Shown in pieces: positions 60,092-60,121 of a stretch of 60,121 nt of DNA (position 1 is the stretch's first letter; every line of letters begins with the position of its first letter). The stretch is from NCBI GenBank assembly GCA_947581765.1, contig CANPVU010000006.1:1-60121 (forward strand), in the 5' to 3' direction. The notes under the pieces were generated by a model. The model ran no database searches and was not told where the DNA came from. It was given only the letters and a program-made list of their open reading frames with translations. A program made the position numbers and the translations under genes. The stretch comes from an uncultured Bacilli bacterium (GTDB taxonomy: Bacteria; Bacillota_I; Bacilli_A; RF39; UBA660).

Positions 60092-60121
60092 TACTACAAA
60101 GTAAAAGGTGGTTGTAGTAAT

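Overview
The window is a strongly AT-rich chromosomal segment of a low-GC Gram-positive bacterium, most likely an uncultured gut-type member of the Bacilli (Erysipelotrichales/RF39-like; the exact order cannot be fixed from this sequence). Evidence for this is a T-box riboswitch, CdaA/CdaR, sortase-anchored pilins, a CotY/CotZ-type spore coat protein, a CwlJ-type cortex hydrolase, phosphoketolase, initiator tRNA features and many short intrinsic terminators. TGA acts as a stop (for example in a 4-base ATGA overlap at 52751-52754), so the standard bacterial code applies. Two expression signatures recur: Shine-Dalgarno sequences centred on AGGTGAT a few bases before the start, and extended -10 promoters (TGnTATAAT).

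Layout. 1-5800: S41 protease, FAD dehydrogenase, RNHCP protein, TrmL, a cysteine-less thioredoxin-fold protein, a ClpB-like single AAA module and a LysM protein. 5800-10560: a small unknown, a CotY/Z coat protein, LicD, a two-helix membrane protein, an unusual HAD phosphatase/membrane-enzyme fusion and a DUF368 (polyprenyl-phosphate flippase) protein. 10580-16800: UPF0316 protein, a second thioredoxin-fold protein, a LolA-like lipoprotein, the cdaA-cdaR c-di-AMP pair, a CinA C-domain enzyme and a lysin-like M23/SH3 hydrolase. 17060-22600: archaeal-type AspRS under a T-box with an apparent GAC (Asp) specifier, a HAD hydrolase, tRNA-Ala, a gluzincin-like protease, CwlJ, tRNA-Trp, a frameshifted DUF1810 gene and a P-loop kinase. 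22640-25290: an ABC-F ATPase behind a leader-peptide attenuator, and a gene split by a (TAGAA)3 repeat.

25360-34730 is a sortase-dependent pilus locus: a 1738-residue tip adhesin (vWA domain interrupted by a LamG-like domain) faces a backbone pilin - class C sortase - minor pilin - second sortase operon. 34890-43430: dCMP deaminase, a membrane protein with an apparent non-canonical start, phosphoketolase, envelope and lineage-specific unknowns, and rubrerythrin. 43580-48370: CPHC thioredoxin-like protein, PF06541-type membrane protein, an LCP cell-wall ligase with an added InlB-type repeat, a dGTPase-like HD protein and an unknown. 48400-56420: ArsR/CadA-type metal-efflux operon with a readable operator, an ABC-2 exporter of the COG4586/4587/3694 type preceded by a terminator-rich leader, thioredoxin reductase/thioredoxin and a CDF metal exporter. 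The end holds tRNA-Pro/Arg, a zinc-ribbon membrane protein, a membrane protein with a permuted papain-like domain, and a tRNA cluster (Ser, fMet, Asp, Phe).

Functional themes are Gram-positive envelope building (LCP, LicD, DUF368, CdaA/R, LysM, M23), surface display (pilus), sporulation remnants or competence (CotY/Z, CwlJ), metal and redox homeostasis, and RNA-based attenuation. No CRISPR array, insertion sequence or prophage was found. Apart from the stretches occupied by the T-box, leaders and tRNAs, no gene-free gap exceeds about 300 bases.
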